Notes: a model not told the origin generated them from the letters alone. DNA of 64,000 nucleotides from Ulva prolifera (GCA_023078555.1 CM041199.1:4283315-4347314); one strand, 5' to 3'; shown: positions 1 to 13,175, numbered from the stretch's first letter. Made by a program: numbers and translations.

Positions 1-796
1 CTGCACTACAAACTCAACACTTTGACACATCTGAAACCAGAACAATGCATGTGCACCAACGGGACCAACGGAATGGCATCGAGAGAATATCTACATGGCT
101 AAGCATGCTCCGTACGAAAGGTGAGGATTGGCAAGTACCTGCATACAACGCAAGTGGCAGGTGTCCTGTACAGCCAGTTGCTCAGAAAGTAACTGTTGCA
201 TCACGCGATTCAAAATTGTAGTGCAGTACCCAGTACACAGCGTTGCTCTCCGTGGCGCTAGGTTGTGTCTGCGGGCAAACGTGGCCAGGGTGTTCTTCCT
301 GGAAGCAATCCCTGGCCTTGCCGTCGATTGAATGGATCTTTATGGGTGATTGCACAAACTCAGGTGCACCTGAGCATGGTCAAGCAATAGCTGTGTCCAA
401 GAAGACCTACTATCAAACACAACATTACAATCCAAACAAACTCACCAGGTATTCCACCGGCAACAATCCAAAACCTACCGCCATCCAGCCTGTTGTGGGA
501 AGTTGACCTCCCGCATGGCATCATCGGCTCAGCAAAGCACTCCTGTTCTCATTACGGTACACACAGGCGTAGTGCACATAACGTTTGAATCCCTACCATA
601 CAATCACGGCTTCGTGCAAATCAACAGCTCATCGGGCGACTTGATATCTTCAGGCTTCCGCGAATCACAAGAAAACTTCTCTTCAAAACTTTCGACTCTC
701 TCAACATGCAAACACACCTCACATCAACCGAAGTTGACCAACAACAAATTCTTTGGCCAGGGGCCTCCCGTCCGGCTCTGATGCCACATGGCCGCA
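1..796. other. Gene-free flank, probable 3' flank of the kinase gene
   Basis: I see no convincing coding exon here. Short open frames exist on both strands but none resembles a protein family or has supporting splice sites. The stretch lies immediately downstream of the minus-strand PI4K-gamma stop codon, so part of it should be that gene's 3' UTR. Confidence 0.5.
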
Positions 797-3700
797 TCAG
801 AACCGGTGTTTCTTCAGTGGCTCGGGGCACGAACCAGCCATCGGACATGACTGCCGCCCGACCCGCCACGTCCCCTTGCACAACTCATCCGCAATGTACT
901 CCCCCATCCGCTCCACAAACACTGGCCACTGCACCTCCGACACTCCCGTAAACACATACTTTGCCTTCTGCGGGTGCACGCCCTGCACAAGCAGTGGCCC
1001 CGCAGCCTGATGGCCGCGCTTGCTCGCCCACGCGGTGCGCCGCCGCGGCCGCCGCGCATGCGGCCCACTCCCGCGGCCGCATCGCATGTTCAGCATCGAA
1101 CCCGGTGGCGGCGGCACGTCCACCCGGCCACCCTCACTCGCAAACACCGCCGGCAGCAGGTCGGACTGCGCGGCCGGGGCGTCGGTACCACCGGGCGTGG
1201 CGAGCAGCGCCGGAAACATCGCCGGCGGCGACATCAGGTCCCCGCCGCCATCCACCGTCGATGGCAGCACGCCCGCCGTGCGCAGCCACGACGACACGAT
1301 CGGCCGCGGCGCGGAGCTGCCCGTCGCCGCGAGGCACGGCGACGGCGGGCTGCCGTTCGAGCTGATCGCGCCCATGCTGCCGCTGAGCATCGTCGCCTTC
1401 GCGATGTCCCGCGGTGACGACTCCGAGAGACTAGCGGACACCCCGCACTCCGAGAACTCCTCCACACCTGGGAGCAGCCCCGACATGCCGAGGGAGCTGC
1501 GTGGCGAGACCGCGCTGTCTGCGGCAGCGCCGGCGGCGGCGAGCGCGGTCATAGACGCGCTGGCAGCGAGCGGGTTGGCCGGGGAGGATGCGTCCTCTGA
1601 CGTGGGGGCGGTGGCGGCGCAGAGCGTCGGGGCCGCCGTCTCGAGCGCATCGGCCCGCGCATCAATGCACATCACCTCAAAGTCACTCGGCACCTGCTCT
1701 GTCGGGCGTGAGAAGACGTTGGCGATCTCAAACAGCGTGAGGCCCGCCGCCGTGCACTCTTTCAGCACCTGCGCGCAGAGGACGTCACTTGTCAGCCTCC
1801 TTCACAAACGTCGCTCTGAACCAAGCGGCTGCGGTGTGCCACCGTGGAGGCACGGACCGGCGACAAGTGCACGTACATGGCACACAACGAACATCATTCA
1901 ACGGAGGGTGTACCAGGGTCGTGACCTCGAGGCAGCGCAGGCACTCCAGCCGCAAGGCCGGAATCTGCTGCCGCAACGTCGCGATGTCGGCCTGAGCGTC
2001 CAGCCCCGCGACGTACTCCCGAACCTCCGCGGAGAACGGCACGTTCGTCTGCGGCCAGTACTGCCACTCGAAGTACGGCTCCTCGAGCGCCTCCGGCAGC
2101 GCGAAGCCGTGGTCGATCGGCACGAGACGCCGCAGCGCATCAGCAGGCAGCGATGCGGTGCCAGAGTCGGCGGCACCAGAGTCCGCCGCGGCCGGCGCCG
2201 CCGGCCCCGCGGCGGACGTGCCGCGCTCCGCAACCAGAAGGTTCCCCGCATGCCGGTCGCAGTTCAGCAGCCGGATGTCCAGGATGCCGATGCGGTGAAC
2301 GTTCTCGGCGGAGAACTGCGACGGTGCGAGGTCGTTCGCGTCCCCGATGTGCGTCGCAAACGCCTGGAACGACCCGAGCTTGTACCCTCCCGGCAGTGCC
2401 GGCCCGGCGAGGTGCGATGACCACTCGTCATCCACGCTGGCCGCAGCCGCCGCCGGTGCCGGGTCGCTCAGCGCGCAGCGCGACAGCGCCTGCGTCAGCC
2501 CCGCCCCGGCCCCACTGCCGTCGCCCCCACACCGCGAGATCGCGGAAATGTCCATCAGGCTCTCAATCTTCGGCATCTTAACCTTGTAGTTGAGCACGGG
2601 ATGGCGGCAGAGGACGAGTGCAGCTGGGGGGACACCCGCGAAGCCGCCATGGTCGAGCAGGTACGCCGCCACCTCCCGCAGCGCTGCCTCGCCGACGCGG
2701 ACGGACGGCTTCATGCCGGGGGCGCCCATCGCGCGCCCCGCCCAGCCCTTCGGGTTGTTCGGCGCCAGTGGCTCTTCGTCGCATGGCTTGAAGATGCCGA
2801 CCTTGTCGCCGACGTCATCGGCGAGGAAGTACGTGCCGCCCATGCCCTCGCGGGGTGCGCTCGGCTCCTGCTGGGCCCTGAAGCCGTGCATCGCCCGCCG
2901 CACCATCTGCTTGACCTGCATGCTTGATGCACCGTGTCGGGCATCGAATGGTGCCAAAGGCGGTGCCCAGTGCCCATACAACAGCAATTCTTGGTGCATT
3001 ATGTGCATTGAATCTATTCTCTCACAACAGCAAAGCTGTGTGACACCGAGTCGTCAAACATGGTGAAATTGGGACGAGTTGCAAGGCAGACAGGAGCTGC
3101 CTGACATCAACAAACGAATCAGTTTTGGCCACATGGATCCCGCTTGTGGACAGCACAACACAATCCCAGCTGCACCGACTATGAGGCTGCACTCAGGGGA
3201 CACAACAGCATCCAAACAGCCAATCACGAGCTACAGCTACGTGTGTGGACGCAAGCGCTGGAAGCGTACCCGCTCATCTTGACCAACAGGGAGCACAGCT
3301 TCGATGCGGGCAGACGTCACAGCCAGGCCATTTGCGGGCGGATCAGTGATCTCTGTACTGACGCTGCGGTGCAGCATCGTCAACACGCCAGCGTAGCCGT
3401 GTTGCCGTGGAGGGGCAGACACCTGCTGGCCCTTGGACCAGTCGGCTGCTCCCCCGCTGATGAGAACACTGACCCGATTGTCGGGGTCAGACGCATCATC
3501 CGTCATGGCGCCGGCGGTGAGCTCTGCGTCCTCTGGAACCGCCCCGAGAGACAAGAGGTTGAAGCCAAAGTGTGTTTGCACGGGTTCGTCGGAGCTGATG
3601 CTGCGGGCAGAGGGTGCAACAGGAGGCGCCAGAGGAGATGGGGAATCGTCAGTAGAAGTAGACAAGCGCTCTGGCCCGTCCTGATATTGATGCAATGCAT

Positions 3701-4121
3701 CCCCAGAGAAGGAGGGGATGAGAGCTTGGCCTGGGCTGTGGAACACGGCAAAACTGGCATCTTCATCAGAGTCTGAGTCGTCGACATCTGCCCAGCTAAC
3801 GGTGCGGTCAGGACGGGGAAGCCCAGTCCACGTTGATGAGGAGGATGTTGGCTGCGTAGTCGATGCTGGTGTAGCGCCGGCAGTTTGATTGTCGCCTGAT
3901 GCATCATGCTTCGGAGCCTCATCAGAGAGCTCACGTGATACAAGCTGGAGTGAAGCTTGATGTACAGCCAAGTCGAGCGAACGCCTACATGACTTGGCAA
4001 AGGCAGCAGCATCTGTGAGTGCGGAATTCTCATCCGCAGTCACTTTGATGTCACTGTTGGCAGCTGTGTTTGACCCCATGCTACAAGATGCTAGAGCTTT
4101 TCCCTTGATTGACAGGCTCAT
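797..4121 (-). CDS. PI4KG: Phosphatidylinositol 4-kinase gamma (plant-type PI3/4-kinase family), 3 exons
   Basis: Exons are 3270-4121, 1914-2915 and 797-1768, joined by GT..AG introns (354 and 145 bp), both in phase 0, giving about 940 residues. The ATG at 4121 follows an in-frame TGA two codons upstream. Exon 2 carries the kinase core: GIFKPCDEEPLAPNNPKG (ATP-binding Lys near residue 327), RVGEAALREVAAYLLD, HRIGILDIRLLNCDRHAGNL (catalytic D~504, N~509), then VPIDHG (metal-binding Asp ~552) and EEPYFEWQYWPQ. These are hallmarks of plant PI4K-gamma. Exon 3 continues with VLKECTAAGLTLFEI, as in the family, then a low-complexity linker and a conserved-looking C-terminus. Exon 1 is acidic and Ser/Thr-rich (VSWADVDDSDSDEDAS). 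I see no ubiquitin-like domain, which many plant members have at the N-terminus. Family knowledge: the type phosphorylates phosphatidylinositol at D4, and some plant members act mainly as protein kinases, so substrate is uncertain. Confidence 0.93.
1769..1913 (-). other. PI4K-gamma intron 2
   Basis: On the minus strand the intron starts GTACAC at 1913 and ends GCGCGCAG at 1769. Splicing joins ...EVTTL to VLKECTAAGL in phase 0, matching the family across the junction. Reading through instead gives an unrelated tail followed by a stop. Confidence 0.85.
2916..3269 (-). other. PI4K-gamma intron 1
   Basis: The donor GTACGC follows the codon for Arg in PVGQDER, and the acceptor GCATGCAG precedes VKQMVRRAMHGF. 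Both ends are phase 0. The exon 2 side is where similarity to plant PI4K-gamma begins. Confidence 0.8.
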
Positions 4122-7100
4122 ATCTCAGAGCGGGTCAGGTAAGAGATGGGTTGCAGAGTGACCTTGTGGGCAGCTGAAACTACCACCTAAAAGAGGCAGA
4201 TGGAGGCGACTGTATCAATCGCTGGTCGTGCAGCACAGTTTGCCGAATCTGAAGGCAGCCAGGAGCCCGCTCGTCGACCGAGTGGACCAGCAGCGCCGTT
4301 GCAGAGCGAACTAATGCACTGACCACAGGTGACCTGAGGGCTACTGCTAGACATCTTAGCAAAGAAATTTAATGTGACTTCGCTCGTACGGCAGCCGCAT
4401 TGCTGTTGCGCGACGCCCGATAGGATAAGAACCTGCAGGCATACGAGTGGTCAGACCAAGACGTTCAGAACAGGCGGTGTGTCAGCAAGAATTTGCACGA
4501 AAGATGTTATAGTGGTCAATATCTGGACAGGCTGCAAAATGGAAATTCGACATGCTGATTCGCCGGGGAAGAGTTGGCGCGTTGGTGGGGCGAGCGGTAG
4601 AGGGGCTAAGGTGACCACGTACGACAGAAATTGCAGCCAATAATAGTAAAACCATCTCAAAGTAGAAGAATTATGTACCAGCAACGCGACGGTGTCAAGT
4701 CATCCTCAACAAGCGTGATGACGCAGTAAGCAGAGACCAGGTTCGGGGGTGGACGCCAACCCGATGCAGCTACACAAGACAGCATCAAACTGTTTCAAAT
4801 CGAGATAGCGGCAGCCACGGTAACAGCGAACAGTAGGATGCCAAGACAACCAACGCATCGGCGACACAGACGCAGGGGCCATAATAAGCGCAAGCTAGTC
4901 CGGTGGACGCTACATTTCACTTCTGCTTATCCTGTCATCTGATCTGTGGCGCTAGCGAGTGTCAGACTGCAAGGCGCCCGGCTGTTCCAGTCAGATACGG
5001 GGCGAGGCTTCAAGAAGCCATGCAGGCGGCATCACTGCAGAGTGTAACTTGTTCGTAGCCATACATCAAGGTGTAGCAAATCAAAAGGAACACAGCCCCG
5101 ATCCGGGTAGTGGTAGCATGCGAAAGAGGCTGTAGACCCTTTTGATACGAAGCGTCCCGTTCTGGCCACGCACACATATTACCTGCCAACTTATCGACTT
5201 GAACAGCTGTGCAATTCAAGTGATATCTGTCGCTCAAAACGGTCAGGCAAGAATCTTACAGTCGCTGCTGAACCACGTACGGTGCGGCCCCTTCGATAGC
5301 CCAACAACTTCCATCAATGATATGCACTTGGATTAATAAGTACGCGGAGGCGAAGAAAGCTGCCTCTTAGGGCGGTACGCTGGACAACTAACGTTACGCA
5401 CGCCTTGTCCATGACAAAGCTTCAGGCAGCGGACCATAGCGTTTTCACAGGAGACTCTGGATGGCTGGAAACTTAAAAGACACGAATGTCGCATTGTAGC
5501 GCAGATTAGCGCCGCTACATGCGCAAGTACCAGACATACCTTGTGCGCAAGTCGTTGCTTCACTGCAAAGGCTGCGACTGGGCGACAGCCATAAGAATGT
5601 CGTACTTATCACCAGCGACGAAAATTTATGTGCGTTGTGGCGAGTGCCGCTTGGGTAGGTTTGGAGAAATGGCAGAGATGGATGGTCGTGACGGCAACGG
5701 CGACCACGCACGTCGTTGGTTTCACCACAGGCTATTGGCATGCACACACAGCATGATGTCACAGAGAATATGAAATTTGTAAACGCAGTCGCGCGCTCGC
5801 AAAACTATCGTTAATCTGCTCTGAAAGAGTTCTTGATGTCGGACCTTTCACCGACTTCGCGGGGCAACCGACACGTGGCATACAGAAGGTTCTTCATGCG
5901 ACCAGTGCATGTCACCCAAGCACGTGGTCTGAGGCCTGCAGCGTCACTTCATGCAACGTCATCGGATGACGCGACGGCGTCGACACTCGTCGATCACCGT
6001 GGGTGCGTTGCTGCAGCATGCTGTGATTGGCGCACTGCATTCCCAAGGCCTGTTCCCGGGCTACAAGTGTGCTGGGAAGTAAGGGCGAGACTCGTTGCAG
6101 TGAGTCTTGAGATCATTGCACTGTGAACCCCAGACCTGGGCTGTTGCGAAAGTCTGCTGGGCGGCGCACTCTTTATCTTGCGTATCAGTGATGGTATCAT
6201 GGTGAGTGGTGAGGCTGCCATGCGCACGCACGCAGCGCTGCAGACGGACAGAAACTCGAGCGACATCGATATCTGGAGGCTAGGTTTGTTTGACGTACAA
6301 GTTTGCTGTGTCGCAATCACATGGCGAGTTGATGCAGCGAGCTTGCGCCTGTTCAGTGCATGCAAGGCTACTGCAGCCCATTTACAGCGTCTTTGTTGTC
6401 CCGCCGTCCGGGGGTTGCTAATTATGCCCCAACGCTCTTCCCAGGGGCAACGACACAGGGCGTTCCGGTCGTATTTGATCACAACAAGAATACTGAGTTT
6501 GAGCGATGAATCCAGTGGCAGCTTCAGCAGTGGTTTTTTGCATGGCGTCCTTGCGGCAGGCAGCATGCTGCAGCGGCAGTGATCCCGGAACTGCAGTCAG
6601 TATGTGCGGACCGCGGGAAGCCGACGCAGTATTTACATCTAGACTCCACGTTTACTTAGTGGCTCTCGTTGCGGGCCGTAAAGGCGCTGCGACGCCGGAG
6701 TGTCCCCTTCCCATAACGGGGACATGCGCAGCCGTAGGCAAGAATGGCTGAACGCCGCATCAACCAGCTTGCAGTAGCCTCAATTCAAGTCAGCAAACTC
6801 CGCACTCGGTTTTGTCAACGCCACGTTCGGCGTATCTACCTTGGCCCGATGCAGCTGGAATGCGACTCCGCCACACTGTATCCCAGGGGGTCAGTAGTGC
6901 CCTCACGCTTCAGTGATCATCAGTGATGGCATCAGTGATCATTCATGTTGAAGTCTTTGTACTCGAAATGCCAGCAATGATCATTAGGATCATCTATCGG
7001 TAGGTCATGCACCTGCTTGTCTTGGTGTTCAAGCCTTTCTTTGATGTCTGAACATCTGTGAGATGCAATCCCAGATGGAATTCCAGATAAAATATCATAT

Positions 7101-8617
7101 ATACCTGACGCACTTTTGACTCCGTTGCGTCTTTGACAGAGCATTTGCCTGCCGAACTCTTTGCAGCAGTGTGACCACCTGCGGTCAAGGCGAACTGAGT
7201 CCAGTAGAACAGGAGAGCACCATCAGGATAGACAGGTTTTACTGAAAATCACACGCCGATAACGGTGCATGCTGGCGTTCCTTCTCACCTGATGCTTGAC
7301 CGGTTCCATGCAAAGTCTGGCATGGCAAGTGCAGCATGACAAGTGTGGCAGTTTATTGGACTAGTCTACTTAACAATTGTGCCGCTGGACTGTCACAAGA
7401 AGGCAATGCAGCGTGCAGGACCATTGTCCACGACAGCACAATGGAGCAGCCCGCCTCTGCAGTTGAATTTGACACTACGCCCAAGGGTGGTATTCGCCAC
7501 TCCACAGATCCCCGCTATTCACCCACAGCCACTATAGATGCCCAACTATAATTAAGCCGCGCCCTGTGTGGGCGGAGGCAGCCAGAGGGGGGCTCTCAGC
7601 TCTTGTGCGGTGATGGTATGCTGTGACATGCAAATGGTTTCTCTGATGGACCGCGTCAGACTGCCATGAACCAGCTGTTGGATTGAATGTTGGTCATGAC
7701 TATGATGTGTGACTCGTAGACTCGGGCTGAAATCGGTTGAACGAGTGAGCCTGGTTGCATGCACTGGACGGGGAACTCTAACATGTCTGGCATTGACGCA
7801 AGTGGCTGCCACTGTGCAAAAACCAGTGGTGTCGTTTCACATGATTCATAAGCAATGGAGGTCTTTGAGCAAGTTACCGGTATCGTCGGCCCCGCAACAC
7901 GGAGATAGGCCAGTGTGTGTGTGTGTGTGAAATCGTGACAATTTCAGGCCTGTGCCAAGCATGAGCTTCCCAAGACACCACGCGTCCGCAGGGCAGTGGC
8001 GAATACCTAGCCAGCTGCATGTACAGCCAGCCGGATTAGCGCCGACACTCGCCACTTGTTTCGCGATTGGCTAAACTATCGACAAGTACCGGGTCGACAC
8101 TATCGACATCTTGTCATCGATTGCCACAGATTTCAGCACAGCACACTCCTGTGCACCTATCGCGTTCAGGGCGTATTGTGTCAACGTGATTACGGTAGCC
8201 CAGGTAGTGCGATGCACTAAGTCCTCATGATTGCACAGATGCAACCGCCAGCCGTTCCTCTCCGTGAAGCGTCGCGCTTGTTGACCGTACGCCACGGAGG
8301 AAAGCAAGCATTCAATCGAAGGTACGTGATCTCTACGAGGACAGGCCTGAAGCCGTGTGTCTATCATTTCCTGATCAGCTCATTTCACTGCGTGCGTGCA
8401 TTGGCTCGGCACCCGGATGCACGCTTGCATTTGCCCAATCGTCAGGCGGTCGATGCCCACCACAACGACATCGCAGCCTTTGAAGGTGCAAGCATATAAG
8501 ATGCAGCATCACTACTGCAGCATGCTACTGCAGTCTACAGGCTTGAACCATGCTGCAGATGCAACAGGGGAAGCATTCGCAACGATGTGCTGAGCCTGTG
8601 CATGTGGTACGGCGCAC
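4122..8617. other. Intergenic region between two divergent genes
   Basis: No exon with family similarity or credible splice sites was found on either strand. Open frames are short and look random. The stretch holds a (GT)n run near 7913-7928. It must contain the 5' regions of both the kinase (leftward) and the DUF4336 gene (rightward). Confidence 0.5.
8489..8498 (+). promoter_or_regulatory. Possible TATA-like element of the DUF4336 gene
   Basis: The sequence GCATATAAGA lies about 120 bp upstream of the start ATG at 8618 on the same strand. Spacing would allow a short 5' UTR. It is a lone motif with no other support. Confidence 0.25.
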
Positions 8618-11600
8618 ATGGGCAACAGGTCGACTGGCGTATGCAGGCGATCAAGATGTCATGTGGCGTCTACAAATGAAGCTGCTATTGTCCAGGGCGT
8701 AGCCCCGCGGGTGACCTTCACCAATCCACGGGGGAACGTCCTAGAGCCTGTGCGGGACAACGTATGGATCGCAGATAGGCCATTCATATGGAACACTATA
8801 GACGTGGGCGGCCGAATGACTGTCATAAGAGTCTCAGGTGATCTCGACATCGGCTGCAGAGGCCCATTCAGGTCACCGTGTTCCTGCAATTCCATCCGGT
8901 CATGACGCGAACTGGGGGTATAGTTCGTGCATCTTGGTGAACGCATTCGATCAAACTTCAAAAACCAGACTCAGGCACACTTTGCACATGCATAGGTCAG
9001 AGCTACCAGCACACATGCAACAGTGCGATCATAACCAACACATGCAAATGCCAGTACCCTCCTGACGAACAGCTCCCAATTCCGCATGCTCCTGCTTCTC
9101 ATGCTGCTCTGATCTCTGTTGCTCTCCATGCTGCTGCTTCTCACGCCACCGTCTGTCAGCTTGCACTCCAGCAGTGCAATTTTGTCTGCAGACCAGTCGC
9201 TGTGGGTTCACTCGCCAGTGGAGCTGGACAAGGCTCTCGCAGATGCCCTGCAAGAGCTGGGCCCTGTCAAGCACATCGTGGTGAGATCCCCCTCTTCACT
9301 CGCCCCTTGTAACTTCACAATACAGAAGGACTGTTTGACCACCATGAGCATGGAGCATGTCAGCCTCGGCTGGTCGGTTCAGCAGCGGCCATGCAGCACC
9401 GTGCCCCAGGGGTATGTTCAGTGGTTTTCCCTCTGCCATGTTGAGTTTCGTTGACTGTGCCTCCCTGCGTGCAGCTGCCGGCACGCTGCAAGCGCCATGC
9501 TGTTCTGTCAGGCCCGTATCGCAGCGGTGTCCTTGTGTTTATCATGCACAGAATCGAAGCGCTGATGCACGAGGCATCAGCACAAGCAGGCAGCACCACC
9601 ACATGCACTGCCTTTGCAAAACAACGGAGCTTGCGCCAGCTGTGCTGGGTCATTCAGCACAGCAACGCACCGCACTTCCGATCATTCAGCTCTGCTTTGA
9701 ATACCGCAGACCCGAGCACCACTGGCCGACTCCGCAGCAGCTGAGCGGCCATGCCACATGTGACAGCAGTGCCCGCATGCGGAGGACAATGGGTTGTCTG
9801 CCAAATTCACATGAATCTCGGGGCTGTCGCCTCAAATTAAAACCAGAAAATAGCAGTACTCCAATAGGTAGTACGTGCTTGGGCCCGACGAACCAACCCT
9901 GGCGCAGAGCAGTGGTGGGTCGGCGAGCGCGATCACATAGTAGAACAAACCCTGAATAATTAGGTCGGCATTGTGGATGCCAGCCCCAGACCTGCTGCGA
10001 GGCGAGCCGACACTTGCAGAGCCCAAACTTCGAGCACCTGAAGTATGCGCAGCAGTGGATTGATGCCTACCCAGGGGCAGCGTCATACGGCTGCCCGGGC
10101 CTGAGAGAGGCCCACCCTGAGATCCCCTTCACCGAAACCGTCGGCGTCGACGACTCAGTGCCCGATGCATGGCCCGAGGAGGTGCGCTGCCGATCCCTCT
10201 CCTTCGACCCATGTGAATTTTGTTCGTTGTCAACATAATGTCAACATCAATATGATTGCAAGTGGTTGCATGTTCTCGTTCAGCCCAGCTCACACCATGT
10301 CGTTTCTTAGCGGTTCTGCATGCTGCGCCATGTGTGCTCTACTGCCATGTTCATGCATACTGGTGCTTCTGGCATGCACTGGCGATTCCAGCAGTGACAA
10401 CGCTTCTGTGAGCTCCAGCCACTGCATGGGAGGACGCCTGAACAGACTGCATAGCATTGCACTGCACAGACCGAACACACAACCCAGACGCTCCAGCTCA
10501 GGACAGGTATCCCTGGAGTGTTGGCAGGGCCATCAGCGCCAGGAGCCCGTCAGAACGGACTGGGCCAGTCCATTTGCTGCAGGTGGGTGCGGCTGCACCC
10601 GCAGTCCTCCCAGATCACATGCAGAACCAACACAACAAGCAAAAGATTCATTTCCCCGCTGCAACTCCCAGCTCACAACTGCGACCCAGCACCACACCTT
10701 GATTGACTTGCACACCTTGCACCTCGCGAGCGAAAGGACCAGCACGCCTACACATGCATGCGACAGTCAACACCCATGCGTCGCAGTGCAGATCGCCGTG
10801 ACGCACCTGCCGTTCGAGGCCAACCCCTTCACCGGCAAGCCCTTCTTCAACGAGGTCGCCTTCAACCACATCCCCTCCCGCACCCTCCTCACCGCCGACT
10901 TCTTCTGGAACTACCCCGCACAGGGCACCTCCACCCGTACGCGGATCTGGAAGGCCGGCATGGACAAACTCTTTGCGCCGTTCTACTTCAACCTCATGAT
11001 CAAGGACCGCGGTGCGCCCGCCCCCAGTGCTTGCATGCACTCAGCCGGCGCGCATGCATGCACACGCCGGCGCACATGCATGCCATCTGGTCCAGTGCCA
11101 GTGTGTGTCGGTCGCTGCTGGTGACACGGACCGTACGGCTTGGCGGCTCAGGCAGCGACAATGGCCACGGGGCATAGCTGCCTGAGCCGCCAAGCCACAG
11201 ACACACACACAGAGGCACAGGACAGAGGCCGGGCAGCAAGCCGTTGCTCGGAATGCACTTGCAAATCCACTCATTCACCAGTTCCGTGCACGCCCACTAC
11301 GGGCAAGTGCACTGCACATGAGAAACTACAAAAGCGTCTTCACAATTAGAGAAACCACAGGCATCCAGCTTCACAAGGAAGCAGCCAGTCATCAACCACG
11401 CAGCGCATCGTCGCATGATCGTCAAAGCCGTTGCAGCTACGTGAATTTATGCATGCTGCGTGTGTCAAGGGGTCGTCAGGCCCTGCGTTGCGGTGCCGTT
11501 GCACGTTGCCTGTGGTCTGCACCGTGAGAAACGTTGTGGTTCTGCTGTTGCTGTGACAGCTCTGAGGGCTCGAGGCAGCGACCCTGCTTGGACAGGCCGT

Positions 11601-11950
11601 GCATTGGAGCGCCAACGCATGCGCCAGCCCAACGCCCATGCATGGGCCATATGCGCATCTCAGCAGACTGTGGCATGCGTGGTTATGTCCGCCTGTGCGT
11701 TTGTCGCTGTTGCGGTCATCGTCTGGCCGAGATGTTGCTGTGTGCTAGCCATGTGAAGTCGATGCGGGCTGTCTGGAGCCCCGCGCGGACGCCACCTGTG
11801 GGAGGTATAATGTGACGTGTGCATGCAGCGGCATACAACCGTGCGATGGTGAGGATGCTCGGGCAGGACTGGGACACCCTCATCCCCTGCCACGGCAACA
11901 TCGTCGACACCGACGCCAAGGCGGTCCTCCGCCGCTTCGCCAGGTTCTAA
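8618..11950 (+). CDS. DUF4336 domain protein (metallo-beta-lactamase-like fold), 5 exons
   Basis: Exons are 8618-8837, 9192-9280, 10020-10181, 10792-11011 and 11829-11950. All introns are GT..AG, and phases 1, 0, 0, 1 match at every junction, giving 813 nt and 270 residues. The ATG at 8618 is the first in frame after a TGA. Family signatures run in order across the exons: LEPVRDNVWIADRPFIWN and DVGGRMTVIRVS, then LWVHSPVELDKALADAL, then SPNFEHLKYAQQWIDAYPGA and YGCPGLREAHPEIPF, then FFNEVAFNHIPSRTLLTADF, and finally LGQDWDTLIPCHGNIV before the stop. DUF4336 proteins occur in bacteria, algae and plants. Their fold resembles metallo-beta-lactamases, but no reaction is established, so I assign none. 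Length is normal for the family and the gene looks intact. A plastid transit peptide is not evident. Confidence 0.93.
9281..10019 (+). other. DUF4336 gene intron 2 (739 bp)
   Basis: The donor GTGAGA follows KHIV and the acceptor CACTTGCAG precedes SPNFEHL. It contains short spurious open frames on both strands but no recognisable gene. Intron 1 (8838-9191) and intron 3 (10182-10791) are similar spacers. Confidence 0.8.
11135..11194 (+). repeat. Perfect 20-bp inverted repeat in intron 4 of the DUF4336 gene
   Basis: The arm at 11135-11154 (GGCTTGGCGGCTCAGGCAGC) is the exact reverse complement of 11175-11194, separated by a 20-nt loop. A transcript would fold into a strong 20-bp hairpin. It lies inside the 817-bp last intron (11012-11828). 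Confidence 0.9.
11222..11285 (-). repeat. Dispersed short repeat (CCCGGCCTCTGTCC type)
   Basis: Minus-strand sequence related to copies near 28285-28370, 37548-37620 and 43480-43530. All carry GCCCGGCCTCT and a nearby GGATTCCGAG-like segment. This copy lies in intron 4 of the DUF4336 gene, just past the hairpin. Confidence 0.55.
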
Positions 11951-13080
11951 CAGGAAAGAGGGGATTCCCACAAGGGCGGGGGCTTGGGCATGAGGGAACT
12001 GATGTAGTGAGAGGATCGGCCGGACAGGGTGTCGCAAGCTCCGGCACACTGCACGTCAGTGTGGCTGGGCAGCGCACCTGTTGGCCGCATCTCTCCACCG
12101 AGACAAGGGAGTGACTGTGCTTCACAGGGGGGGCTCTTCAGCCGCAGGGGTGTTGCCGTGCCTTTGCTGTGGTCTGTCAGCATGTTCTGCTACGCATGCG
12201 GCTACTCCATGGAACTCGACCTGCCCCGTGCAGAAGTGCCGCGTGTGCGTTGGTCGCCTTTTTACTTGTTGTCCAAGGAATTTGTATGATTGTTATTCTT
12301 GCAAGCGCATTGCAGTGGTCGCGGGTTGGACACCAACTCGTGTCGGTCTGGCACCAGTGTTGGGTCCATGGGCCCGACCATGTAGAACAATTTCGAGAAT
12401 CCAGGTATAGTTTTTGGGTGGCAGCCCGGAAAATGCTGCAAAGCGACCCAACACTGTCTGGCACCAGCACACACTCGTTGCTATGAGTAGGTTTGCTAAG
12501 GAGCTCTGCCATACCATCGCCCGGTATTGTAAATTGAGAACACACACAGCTCTGGCCACACATGCACGCCCACCTCCACACCCACCCACAAACACATCCA
12601 CGTGGCAACACAGCTGTGCCCGAAACGGACCAGCATGAAACCGCCAGGCCGAGCTGCCCGACTGCGGGGGGCTGCGTCGAGCGATCGGGCTGGCCGCGAG
12701 ACCCCTGACCCTGCCTGCACACATGTTATTGTGACCCTGCCTGTACACATCAGCGGCTCCGCAGACCTGGCGTGCACCCCTCCCCGCCCCAAGCCACCGC
12801 CAGACCACACCATGGCGCATGCCCACGCAGCGCCTCGATCCTAGCAGTGGCAGCAGCAGCAGCATGTCTGATAGGTTTCAGCTGACATGCATGTACCAAA
12901 TCCAAGTGACTTTCGCGGTCGTTTGCTTGGAGCACCGATACGACACCCAAATGGTACTGTGAAGTGGACACCGCTGTGCTGCAGTGGTAATTACTCCATA
13001 CCATGGCCTCACACAACCTCCTGGAGTGTGCCAAGCCATCTTCCGTGGTGCTGCCCGCCTTGCTGCCTTACAACACACAC

Positions 13081-13175
13081 ACACACATCGCACCTGCGGC
13101 GTGGCCTGTGTTTCTGCGCGCTTCTTGCGGTGCTAAATGCTTGTCCCACTTTGCCCTTGTAACACACATCACACC
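13081..13175 (+). mobile_element. Short retroposon-like insertion with target-site duplication
   Basis: A 67-bp body (13095-13161) ends in TTGCCCTTGTA. It is flanked by near-identical 14-mers, ACACACATCGCACC at 13081 and ACACACATCACACC at 13162 (one mismatch). The body shares GGTGCTA...CTTTG.CCTTGTA with other insertions near 20.8, 27.55 and 27.85 kb. It sits directly beside an older partial copy at about 13048-13078, suggesting nested insertion. Confidence 0.65.
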
